Assembly (NCBI GenBank): GCA_031262845.1
Contig: JAISGZ010000037.1
Location: forward strand, 1-5,016
Length of the DNA stretch: 5,016 nt
Direction: 5' to 3'
Source of the DNA: Propionibacteriaceae bacterium
Lineage (GTDB): Bacteria > Actinomycetota > Actinomycetes > Propionibacteriales > Propionibacteriaceae
Shown here: positions 1 to 5,016 of the stretch, piece after piece
Position numbering within the stretch: the first letter of the stretch is position 1
Layout of the letters: each line of letters starts with the position of its first letter
Made by a program: the position numbers and the translations under genes
The notes under the pieces: model-generated
Told to the model about the DNA's origin: nothing
The model's database searches: none
The model's input: only the letters and a program-made list of their open reading frames with translations

Positions 1-1355
1 GCTACATCACCGACCGCTTCCTGCCCGATAAGGCCATCGACTTGATCGATGAGGCCGGCGCCCGGCTGCGGATCAAGCGCATGACGGCGCCGCCGGACTT
101 GCGGGAGATCGACGAAGAAATCGCCGCCGCCCGCCGCGAGAAGGACGCCGCGATTGAGGCCCAAGAGTACGAGCGGGCCGCTGGTCTGCGTGACACCGAA
201 CAGCAACTGATTCGGCGCCGCGACGCCATGGAAGATCAGTGGAAGACCAGTGAAGACCTGAGCCCCGCTCAAGTCGGCGAAGAACAAATCGCTGAGGTCC
301 TGAGTTCAGCGACTGGAATCCCGGTCTTCAAGCTGACCGAAGCTGAATCGGCCCGTCTGTTGACGATGGAATCCGAGATCGGCCGCCGGATTATCGGCCA
401 AGCCGACGCTGTCAAGGCGATTTCACGCTCGATCCGGCGGACCCGGGCGGGTTTGAAGGATCCTCGTCGGCCCAGTGGCTCGTTTATCTTCGCCGGTCCG
501 TCCGGTGTTGGTAAGACCGAGTTGACGAAGGCTCTGACCGAATTCTTGTTCGGTGACGAAGACGCCCTGATCCGGCTCGACATGAGTGAATACGGTGAGA
601 AGCACACCGCTTCTCGTCTCTTCGGTTCGCCGCCGGGCTACGTCGGTTACGAAGAGGGCGGCCAGTTGACGGAGAAGGTCCGGCGCAAGCCGTTCTCGAT
701 CGTCTTGTTCGACGAGATCGAGAAGGCGCACCCCGATATCTTCAACTCGTTGCTCCAGATCTTGGACGACGGTCGTCTGACCGACGCTCAAGGTCGGGTG
801 GTCGACTTCAAGAACACGATCATCGTCATGACGACCAACCTGGGAACCCGTGACATCTCGAAGGCCGTCAACCTGGGCTTCCAGCGTGGCGCTGACTCGG
901 CCGCGACCTACGACACGATGCGGGCCAAGGTGTCGGATGAGCTGAAACAGCACTTCCGGCCCGAATTCCTCAACCGGGTCGACGAGATCGTCGTCTTCCA
1001 CCAGTTGACCGAAAACGACATCGAACAGATCGTCGACATCCAGATCGCCGAGATGGAAACTCGCTTGGCCGATCAGGATATGGGTATCGAGTTGACGCCA
1101 GCCGCCAAGACCTTGCTGGCCAAGCGGGGCTTCGACCCGGTCATGGGTGCTCGGCCGTTGCGGCGGGCCATCCAGCGTGACATCCAAGACCCGCTGTCGG
1201 AGAAGATTCTGTTCGGTGAACTGCACTCCGGCCAGGTGGTCTTGGTCGATGTGGCAGCGGAAGGTGCTGAGGAGCCGTTCACGTTCACGGGCGCTGAGAA
1301 GGGGTCGATCCCTGACTCGGCGATCGAGGAACTGACGGCGGCCGCCGAAGCCTAG
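1..1355 (+). CDS. clpC: ATP-dependent Clp protease ATP-binding subunit ClpC, C-terminal part (5' truncated)
   Basis: This is a AAA+ unfoldase of the Clp/Hsp100 family that feeds proteins to the ClpP peptidase in the cytosol. The frame is already open at base 3 (YITDRFLPDKAIDLIDEAG, the end of the first AAA+ module), so the true start lies upstream; the TTG at 42 is an internal leucine codon. About 450 codons of a protein usually near 850 are present. A UVR-type coiled-coil middle domain lies at about 135-222. The second AAA+ module has Walker A GPSGVGKT (495-518), Walker B IVLFDE (699-716), sensor-1 TTN (831-839), an arginine finger in FLNR (975-977) and sensor-2 GAR (Arg at 1152-1154). The tripeptide LGF at 873-881 matches the ClpP-docking loop, which separates ClpC from the disaggregase ClpB. 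The D2 region resembles mycobacterial ClpC1 closely, as recalled. The gene ends at TAG 1353-1355 and is followed by a terminator hairpin, so it is probably the last gene of its transcript. Confidence 0.96.
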   Translation, partial: YITDRFLPDKAIDLIDEAGARLRIKRMTAPPDLREIDEEIAAARREKDAAIEAQEYERAAGLRDTEQQLIRRRDAMEDQWKTSEDLSPAQVGEEQIAEVLSSATGIPVFKLTEAESARLLTMESEIGRRIIGQADAVKAISRSIRRTRAGLKDPRRPSGSFIFAGPSGVGKTELTKALTEFLFGDEDALIRLDMSEYGEKHTASRLFGSPPGYVGYEEGGQLTEKVRRKPFSIVLFDEIEKAHPDIFNSLLQILDDGRLTDAQGRVVDFKNTIIVMTTNLGTRDISKAVNLGFQRGADSAATYDTMRAKVSDELKQHFRPEFLNRVDEIVVFHQLTENDIEQIVDIQIAEMETRLADQDMGIELTPAAKTLLAKRGFDPVMGARPLRRAIQRDIQDPLSEKILFGELHSGQVVLVDVAAEGAEEPFTFTGAEKGSIPDSAIEELTAAAEA

Positions 1356-1373
1356 AACCGCCTGAACAACACG

Positions 1374-1412
1374 AGTTGGAGCGCCCCAGGGATTCCCTGG
1401 GGCGCTCCAACT
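1374..1412 (+). terminator. Intrinsic terminator-like hairpin after clpC
   Basis: Two perfectly complementary 19-base arms, 1374-1392 and 1394-1412, are separated by a single base (T1393); the innermost pairs must open to form the loop. The stem is GC-rich (core GCGCCCCAGGGA). It starts 18 bases after the clpC stop. No T-run follows, which is common for actinobacterial terminators. Because it is a perfect palindrome it could act on either strand, but only clpC points into it closely. Confidence 0.85.
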
Positions 1413-1599
1413 ATGTCCGGGAGTGAGTTCATTGGTTCACGGACCGATCCAGTCACCACGACACCGCTTGTTGGTCATTCGCCGCCAGGTCTGTCCACGC
1501 TCCGGAGAATGGCGGCGAGGGTTATCTGCCAGGTCTTCGACACCAGCCTCATCCATTTGGCAGGCGCCCCCTTGACGGTTCATCGGACCGCTTAGACGC

Positions 1600-1631
1600 G
1601 ATCACACAGGTGAAACTCAACCACCGTGATC
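1600..1631 (+). promoter_or_regulatory. Imperfect inverted repeat upstream of the TSUP gene; possible operator or hairpin
   Basis: GATCAC (1600-1605) pairs with GTGATC (1626-1631), and GGTG (1609-1612) pairs with CACC (1622-1625). There is a 3-base bulge (1606-1608) and a 9-base loop. The right half also contains the 8-base palindrome GTGATCAC (1626-1633). It ends 6 bases before the candidate -10 box at 1638, so it covers the place where a -35 box would lie. If the transcript starts at the GTG, this would be a DNA operator rather than an RNA structure. No regulator is identifiable. Confidence 0.35.
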
Positions 1632-1637
1632 ACCCAC

Positions 1638-1643
1638 TACGGT
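1638..1643 (+). promoter_or_regulatory. Candidate -10 box for a leaderless TSUP transcript
   Basis: TACGGT fits the actinobacterial TANNNT -10 pattern and lies exactly 7 bases before GTG 1651. That spacing would place the transcription start at, or one base before, the start codon. No convincing -35 hexamer is seen at 16-18 bases upstream. The same geometry appears before dprE1 (TAGACT, 7 bases, GTG). This is inference from spacing only. Confidence 0.35.
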
Positions 1644-1650
1644 GAGGATC

Positions 1651-2469
1651 GTGACCCTGACCAGTGCGACCACCAACGGGCGGCGTGATGTCGTCGTGCT
1701 GGTCGTGGTCGGGCTCTTGGCCGGCTGGCTGTCCGGCTTTTTTGGGATCGGTGGTGGCACGGTGATCGTGCCGGCGCTGGTCTGGATCGGCTTCAACCAA
1801 CGTCAGGCCGCCGCTACTTCGCTGGCCGCGATCGTGCCAACAGCGGCCGCCGCTGCCATCAGCTACATCATCGGTGGCCAAGTCGACTGGGTGGCGGCTG
1901 GCCTGTTGATCATCGGCGTCATCGCCGGTGCCCGGATTGGTTCGGCGCTGCTGTCACGCTTGCCCGAGACGGTTTTGCGTTGGTCCTTCGTGGTCTTCTT
2001 AGCCGTGGTGGCGGCCAGTCAATTCTTTTTCGTGCCCCAGCGGGAAACGACCATTCCGCTGACCTGGCTACTGGCGCTCGGCATCATCGTGTTAGGCGTC
2101 GCCACCGGCATTCTGTCGGGCGTACTCGGCGTCGGTGGTGGCATTGTCATCGTCTCGGCCTTGTCGTTCTTCTTCGGCGCCAGCGACCTGACGGCTCGGG
2201 GCACTTCGCTGGTCATGATGATCCCCAACGCCGCCATCGGCACGGTGACGAACCGGCGCAAGGGTTTGGTCAATCTCAAAGCCGGTCTGCTGATCGGGCT
2301 GCCGGCCATCGTCGCCACGCCGTTGGGGGTTTGGTGTGCCCAGCTCTTGACGCCGCGGATCAACACCGTGTTGTTCGGCGTCTACATCAGTCTGCTGGTC
2401 ATCCGGAGTTTGTTCGTGGCCATACGACCCCGGCCACCGGCAGCAGACAACACAGACAGCGCCGCTTAG
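1651..2469 (+). CDS. TSUP (TauE/SafE) family membrane transporter
   Basis: This is a polytopic inner-membrane protein of about 272 residues, within the usual 250-280 of the family. The family's internal duplication is clear: GWLSGFFGIGGGTVIVP at about residues 25-41 and GILSGVLGVGGGIVIVS at about 153-169. Each is followed by hydrophobic helices and a TS motif (ATSLAAIVP, then GTSLVMMIPNAAIGT). Around seven to eight membrane segments are visible, with a basic loop NRRKG near 201-205. TSUP proteins move sulfite, sulfoacetate, taurine-derived or other organic anions, but substrate cannot be read from sequence and no sulfur gene lies nearby. The start is uncertain. GTG 1651 is preferred because a TANNNT box lies 7 bases upstream. 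GTG 1642 in the same frame is the alternative and has no ribosome-binding site. GGTGAGG at 1641-1647 sits only 3 bases from GTG 1651, too close for an ideal site. The gene is flanked by clpC upstream and convergent dprE2 downstream, so it is probably monocistronic. Confidence 0.9.
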   Translation: MTLTSATTNGRRDVVVLVVVGLLAGWLSGFFGIGGGTVIVPALVWIGFNQRQAAATSLAAIVPTAAAAAISYIIGGQVDWVAAGLLIIGVIAGARIGSALLSRLPETVLRWSFVVFLAVVAASQFFFVPQRETTIPLTWLLALGIIVLGVATGILSGVLGVGGGIVIVSALSFFFGASDLTARGTSLVMMIPNAAIGTVTNRRKGLVNLKAGLLIGLPAIVATPLGVWCAQLLTPRINTVLFGVYISLLVIRSLFVAIRPRPPAADNTDSAA

Positions 2470-2503
2470 GTCATCGCCCGAGACCAGTTGTTGCCTGGTT
2501 CTT

Positions 2504-2539
2504 CCGCTCTAACCTGACAGCAACCGGATACTAGAGCGG
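2504..2539. terminator. Inverted repeat between convergent TSUP and dprE2 genes; possible bidirectional terminator
   Basis: CCGCTCTA (2504-2511) and TAGAGCGG (2532-2539) are perfect 8-base complements around a 20-base loop. The right arm overlaps the dprE2 stop codon (2531-2533 read on the minus strand) and its last two codons. A smaller hairpin, ACCAG (2483-2487) with CTGGT (2495-2499), lies just before it. The position between two convergent gene ends suits a shared terminator, but the stem is short, the loop long and there is no T-run. Confidence 0.4.
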
Positions 2540-3292
2540 CAAACGCCGGAAAATCGGTCCGGGGATGTGGTGCAAAACCAAACTGACCAGGCGGAAAGCC
2601 GCCGGCACCCAGACCACACGGCGGCCTTGCTGGGCTGCCGCCACGATCTGGCGGGCGGCGACATCGGGATCTTGCGTCAGCGGGGCGTCTTTGAGACCGG
2701 CTGTCATCGCTGTCCGGACCATACCCGGCCGTGCGACCAGTACTCGCACCCCGGTCCGGTCGAGGGCGTCGCCCAAGTTCGTGAAGAAGGCGTCGAGCCC
2801 GGCTTTGGCTGACCCGTAGACGAAATTTGACCGCCGCACCCGGTCCCCTGCAACCGACGACAGGACGATCATCTGACCGTGGCCCTGGGCCGTCATCCGG
2901 TTCGCCAGCAGCGCCCCCAAGCTGACGGCCCCTGTGAAATTCACCGTCATGAAGTCAACCAACCGGGGTTGGTCGCGCCACAAGCGGTCGGCGTCACCCA
3001 ACTGGCCAAACGCCACAATCGCGACGTCCACGTCGCCATCGGCCCAGGCCGCTTCGACCGTGGCCGCGTGGCTAGCTGGATCGGCGGCGTCGAAGTCGAC
3101 CGTCCGCACGCTCCGGGCACCTTCGGCTCGCATCCGCTCCTCAGCGGCTGCCCGATCGGTCGATTGAGCCCGCGTCGCCAGGACGACGTGAGCCGGGAAC
3201 TGGCGCAGATAGGTGGCCACGATCTCCAAACCGAGATCGGAGGTACCGCCGAATAGAACGATCCGCTGGGGGTTGGCAGTGGCGTTGATCAT
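2531..3292 (-). CDS. dprE2: Decaprenylphosphoryl-2-keto-beta-D-erythro-pentose reductase DprE2 (SDR family)
   Basis: This short-chain dehydrogenase/reductase reduces the 2-keto intermediate made by DprE1 to decaprenylphosphoryl-beta-D-arabinose, the arabinose donor for arabinan synthesis. It is 253 residues, against 254 recalled for M. tuberculosis DprE2, with co-linear similarity to the ends. It has the nucleotide-binding glycine motif GGTSDLG (15-21), VDVAIVAFG (88-96) in place of the usual NNAG region, Asn118, and the catalytic Ser146, Tyr159 and Lys163 in SSVAGDRVRRSNFVYGSAK. The C-terminal end, WVPAAFR...HIPGPIFRRLPL, is characteristic of DprE2. The ATG at 3290-3292 is supported by a strong AAGGAG site 6 bases upstream. 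It is transcribed behind dprE1. The gap of 178 bases to dprE1 is wide for this pair and contains a repeat arm (3304-3361) and a possible small ORF whose stop overlaps this ATG. Confidence 0.95.
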   Translation of the reverse strand: MINATANPQRIVLFGGTSDLGLEIVATYLRQFPAHVVLATRAQSTDRAAAEERMRAEGARSVRTVDFDAADPASHAATVEAAWADGDVDVAIVAFGQLGDADRLWRDQPRLVDFMTVNFTGAVSLGALLANRMTAQGHGQMIVLSSVAGDRVRRSNFVYGSAKAGLDAFFTNLGDALDRTGVRVLVARPGMVRTAMTAGLKDAPLTQDPDVAARQIVAAAQQGRRVVWVPAAFRLVSLVLHHIPGPIFRRLPL

Positions 3293-3474
3293 CTTGGGCT
3301 CCTTGTGGTCTCTCGGCCTTGAAATGTCGAGGGATTAGTGGTGGCTGGTGATGTGGCCAGCCCGACTCCAGTGAGGGTGACAGGGATGGCTCGATTGACC
3401 GCGCCCAAGGTGGCGCCAACGTCGTTCAACACGTCCGGTGATACGCGATTCAGCACCACCGTTAGGCGGTTCAC
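3289..3474 (-). CDS. Possible 61-residue ORF between dprE1 and dprE2 (doubtful)
   Basis: I do not recognise this product. The frame starts at a GTG overlapping the dprE1 stop (GTGA, 3471-3474) and stops at a TGA overlapping the dprE2 start (ATGA, 3289-3292), the geometry of translationally coupled genes. It begins MNRLTVVLNRVSPDVLNDVG and ends in FQGRETTRSPR; the last third is encoded by the repeat copy at 3304-3361. Only a weak TTGGA lies 6 bases before the GTG. No membrane segment or signal peptide is evident. Against it: the same frame is open far into dprE1 by GC-rich chance, and no homologous small gene is known to me between these genes in mycobacteria. It could be a coupling leader for dprE2, or a chance frame. 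Confidence 0.3.
   Translation of the reverse strand: MNRLTVVLNRVSPDVLNDVGATLGAVNRAIPVTLTGVGLATSPATTNPSTFQGRETTRSPR
3299..3304 (-). promoter_or_regulatory. Ribosome-binding site of dprE2
   Basis: AAGGAG on the minus strand, 6 bases before the dprE2 ATG, is a strong Shine-Dalgarno sequence and fixes the start. Its first base is also the edge of the 58-base repeat copy (3304-3361), so the repeat abuts the translation signal without disrupting it. Confidence 0.85.
3304..3361 (-). repeat. Diverged single copy of the inverted-repeat element's left arm, upstream of dprE2
   Basis: This stretch aligns without gaps to 4853-4910, with 47 of 58 bases identical by manual count. Shared blocks include TGTGGTCT, GAAATGTCG, GTGGTGGC and GTGGCCAGC. 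Both copies have the same orientation, and both end just upstream of a dpr start codon: 11 bases before the dprE2 ATG and 14 bases before the dprE1 GTG. No clear right arm is found in the rest of the dprE1-dprE2 gap, so this copy is either solitary or half-decayed. Confidence 0.8.
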
Positions 3475-4838
3475 AGCAGTTCCAAGCGGCGAGCCAGATC
3501 GGACACGAAAATGCCCTCCGGATCGGCCTGTCGCCGCGTCTGTTGCCACTGTGGCCAGCCCGGATACATGGCGTGGAAGGTGGCGGCGTCGGTCCGGGAA
3601 TCCTTGGCCGTGTAGAGCCGGCCGCCGAATTCGAGGACCTCGGCGTCGAGCCGCCGCAACAGCGTCTCCAGGCCCGGTGTGACGGGGAAATCGACGCAGA
3701 TATTCCAACCGGCCATCGGATACGACAGCGGCGCCTGGTTGCCGGGGCCGAAGAGTTTGAAAACGTTGAGGAACGAGTAGTGGCCGCTTTGTTGAATCGT
3801 CTGTAGGAGTCCCGGCAAGGCGCCGCTGGCGGCCGGCGGAACGACGAATTGATACTGGACGAACCCGGCCGGGCCGTAAGCCCGGTTCCATTGGCCGATC
3901 AGATCGAGCGGATGATAGAAAGCCGTCAGCGACTGGACTTTCCCCTGGCCACGGCCAGATTTGGCGTACCAAAGCGAACCGATGAGCGAGAACGTTGCTT
4001 TGTTGGCCAAGTGATTGGGGAAAACGTCGGGCAGCGTAACCAACGGGTCAGCCCGAAAACCCAGTGGATCCCGAGCCAACTTGGCCGGCAGTTGGTCGAG
4101 CCGGGCCAGGTTGCCGCGAGAAATGGCGGCCCGGCCCAGTTTCGGAGGGCCGGAGATGGCGTCGAACCAGGCCGAGGAGTAGGCATATCGACTTTCGGAA
4201 CCGTCCTCGTGAGCGGCGATGGTTTCGGCCAGGGAACCCGTCTTGACGTTGTCGGCGATGAAGTAGGCGGTTTCGACGCTTTCCAGGGCCAGACCAGCCC
4301 GCACGATCACACCGGTCAAGCCGGCCCCGCCGACCGTGGCCCAAAACAGCTCGGCCGTCGCACCTTCGGGTTCGAGCCGCTGAATCTGACCATCGGCCAG
4401 CAGCAGTTCGAGCCAGCGGACGTGGTTACCGAAACTGCCGGCCGAGTGGTGGTTCTTACCGTGGATATCGTTGCCGATGGCACCACCCACGGTGACCTCC
4501 CGCGTACCCGGCAGAACCGGCGGCCACAAGCCATAAGGCAAGGCCGCTCGCAGTAGTTGGTCGAGGCTGACGCCGGCTTCCGCGGTCGCCGTGGCGGTCG
4601 CCGGGTCGATCGACAAACCCCGCAATTCCGTCAGATCGACCACCACGCCACCACTGGTCTGAGCCGGATCACCGTAGGAACGGCCCAACCCCCGGGCGAT
4701 GATGCCGCGGCCGGCGCTCAGTTCGCGTAAGCGGGGCCAGGCCGCCTCGAGATCGTCGATCGACACCGGTTTGACGACGTGCGCTGGCGTTGGCGCCGTC
4801 CGTCCCCAGCCGGTTAAGAAAACTTTCTCTTGCTCCAC
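3471..4838 (-). CDS. dprE1: Decaprenylphosphoryl-beta-D-ribose 2'-oxidase DprE1 (FAD-dependent)
   Basis: This FAD-linked oxidase of the vanillyl-alcohol-oxidase fold converts decaprenylphosphoryl-ribose to its 2-keto form, the first half of the epimerisation completed by DprE2. The products feed arabinan synthesis of the cell envelope. It has 455 residues, against 461 recalled for M. tuberculosis DprE1, and is strongly co-linear. It opens with LTGWGRTAP (8-16). FAD-binding segments are ARGLGRSYGD (48-57) and LPGTREVTVGGAIGNDIHG (109-127), with His126 followed by KNHHSAGSFGNHVR. Substrate-side motifs are SSAWFDAISGPPKLGRAA, FYHPLDLIGQWNRAYGPAGF, NVFKLFGPGNQAPL and GWNICVDFP. Cys381 and Lys412 correspond to Cys387 and Lys418 of the M. 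tuberculosis enzyme, and the protein ends ARRLELL as there. The GTG at 4836-4838 has no ribosome-binding site. A -10-like TAGACT 7 bases upstream suggests a leaderless transcript, and no better start is seen. A MITE-like element lies immediately upstream. Confidence 0.96.
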   Translation of the reverse strand: MEQEKVFLTGWGRTAPTPAHVVKPVSIDDLEAAWPRLRELSAGRGIIARGLGRSYGDPAQTSGGVVVDLTELRGLSIDPATATATAEAGVSLDQLLRAALPYGLWPPVLPGTREVTVGGAIGNDIHGKNHHSAGSFGNHVRWLELLLADGQIQRLEPEGATAELFWATVGGAGLTGVIVRAGLALESVETAYFIADNVKTGSLAETIAAHEDGSESRYAYSSAWFDAISGPPKLGRAAISRGNLARLDQLPAKLARDPLGFRADPLVTLPDVFPNHLANKATFSLIGSLWYAKSGRGQGKVQSLTAFYHPLDLIGQWNRAYGPAGFVQYQFVVPPAASGALPGLLQTIQQSGHYSFLNVFKLFGPGNQAPLSYPMAGWNICVDFPVTPGLETLLRRLDAEVLEFGGRLYTAKDSRTDAATFHAMYPGWPQWQQTRRQADPEGIFVSDLARRLELL

Positions 4839-4845
4839 CCGCCCG

Positions 4846-4851
4846 AGTCTA
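4846..4851 (-). promoter_or_regulatory. Candidate -10 box of a leaderless dprE1 promoter
   Basis: TAGACT on the minus strand fits TANNNT and is 7 bases from the dprE1 GTG, placing transcription start at or next to the start codon. This agrees with the lack of a Shine-Dalgarno sequence there. A -35 at normal spacing would fall inside the left terminal repeat (about 4868-4875), where only weak sequences such as ATTTCA are found. If correct, the repeat element supplies the upstream part of the dprE1 promoter. Confidence 0.4.
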
Positions 4852-4854
4852 GTG

Positions 4855-5013
4855 TGGTCTGTCGCTCCTGAAATGTCGTGTTATTCGTGGTGGCCGGTGG
4901 GGTGGCCAGCATGGCGGAGGAGGAGCCGGTAGTGGACTTCCCGGCGACGACGACAACGCAGCTGGGGGCCCCACCGGGTGCCGCGAATGCGACATTTCAG
5001 GAGCGACAGACCA
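4855..5013. repeat. MITE-like element with long terminal inverted repeats upstream of dprE1
   Basis: The outer 24 bases are perfect inverted repeats: 4855-4878 (TGGTCTGTCGCTCC... to ...GAAATGTCG) against 4990-5013. The similarity continues inward to 4910 and 4961 after a 3-base offset, with 21 of a further 29 aligned positions pairing. The central unpaired part is 4911-4960. The element totals 159 bases and could fold into a long hairpin. It encodes no transposase. No target-site duplication can be seen; the window ends 3 bases after the right arm. A left-arm relative lies at 3304-3361, so this is a repeat family and not a one-off palindrome. It could be a non-autonomous mobile element, the remains of an insertion sequence end pair, or a folded regulatory repeat. 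Confidence 0.75.
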
Positions 5014-5016
5014 ACC
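4932..5016 (+). CDS. Possible start of a small ORF inside the inverted-repeat element (doubtful, 3' truncated)
   Basis: A GTG at 4932 stands 6 bases after a strong purine-rich ribosome-binding site, GGAGGAGGAG (4916-4925). Its frame is open to the window edge, 28 codons: MDFPATTTTQLG... to ...NATFQERQTN. The right terminal repeat encodes its ATFQERQT segment. I do not recognise the product. The combination of a good ribosome-binding site and an open frame makes it worth recording, but the GC-rich repeat could produce it by chance and the stop is outside the window. Confidence 0.25.
   Translation, partial: MDFPATTTTQLGAPPGAANATFQERQTN

Noticed and set aside
423..1226. 267-codon open frame on the minus strand inside clpC
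   Set aside because: It lies fully antisense to well-conserved ClpC motifs, shows no recognisable domain, and is a typical mirror frame of a GC-rich gene.
1..1355. ClpB rather than ClpC identity
   Set aside because: The LGF ClpP-docking loop is present, and the middle region is a short UVR segment instead of the long ClpB coiled coil.
1479..1518. Inverted repeat TCGCCGCCA / TGGCGGCGA with a 22-base loop, plus a direct repeat GCCAGGTCT (1484-1492, 1528-1536)
   Set aside because: These are short, GC-rich, and in no position that suggests a terminator or operator; they are expected by chance at this composition.
1437..1556. 39-codon ORF on the minus strand (MDEAGVEDLADN...) in the clpC-TSUP gap
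   Set aside because: A purine run (AAGGGGG) lies about 10 bases upstream, which is too far for a good site. There is no recognised homologue and no promoter evidence.
1413..1595. 60-codon ORF on the plus strand after the clpC terminator
   Set aside because: It starts one base after the hairpin, has no ribosome-binding site, and its product shows no family signature.
1572..1598. TTGACG at 1572-1577 as a -35 box for the TSUP gene
   Set aside because: The only -10-like hexamer near it (TAGACG, 1593) has a 15-base spacer and lacks the final T; the TACGGT box nearer the start fits better.
1980..2534. 184-codon plus-strand ORF overlapping the TSUP gene
   Set aside because: It is a shifted frame of the transporter, rich in Arg and His as such shadows are, with no hydrophobic or domain pattern.
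3849..4556. 235-codon plus-strand ORF inside dprE1
   Set aside because: It is antisense to strongly conserved DprE1 motifs and has no domain signature.

Overview
The window most likely comes from the chromosome of a high-GC actinobacterium (Actinomycetota). The reasons are the GC-rich sequence with GTG starts, a ClpC1-type chaperone ending, and a DprE1/DprE2 pair, the enzymes that make decaprenylphosphoryl-arabinose for arabinan-containing envelopes. Both Dpr proteins resemble the Mycobacterium tuberculosis proteins closely along their whole length, as recalled from memory. The exact family cannot be fixed from this sequence, and DprE homologues also occur outside the mycolic-acid bacteria.

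Layout: (1) 1-1355, plus strand: the C-terminal ~450 codons of clpC, cut by the left window edge, followed by a perfect 19-bp terminator hairpin (1374-1412). (2) 1413-1650: a non-coding gap holding an imperfect hairpin and a putative -10 box. (3) 1651-2469, plus strand: a TSUP (TauE/SafE) family membrane transporter that appears to stand alone. (4) 2470-2530: a short convergent gap with an inverted repeat that reaches over the dprE2 stop codon. (5) 2531-4838, minus strand: a dprE1 -> (possible 61-codon ORF) -> dprE2 operon. (6) 4839-5016: a 159-bp MITE-like inverted-repeat element directly upstream of dprE1.

DprE1 (FAD oxidase) and DprE2 (NAD(P)H reductase) together epimerise decaprenylphosphoryl-ribose to decaprenylphosphoryl-arabinose. 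DprE1 keeps the active-site cysteine and lysine of the M. tuberculosis enzyme. The clpC and TSUP genes have no visible functional link to this pathway.

The least ordinary part of the window is the repeat family. A long inverted repeat (4855-5013) lies just upstream of dprE1. A diverged single copy of its left arm (3304-3361, 47 of 58 bases identical) lies at almost the same distance upstream of dprE2, inside an unusually wide gap between two genes that normally sit close together. Read outward, the perfect tips of both arms of the large element encode TFQERQT, and the dprE2-side copy encodes the related TFQGRET. The element also holds a strong ribosome-binding site ahead of a GTG whose frame is open to the right window edge. 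Whether this is a mobile repeat, a regulatory module, or small-peptide genes cannot be decided here.
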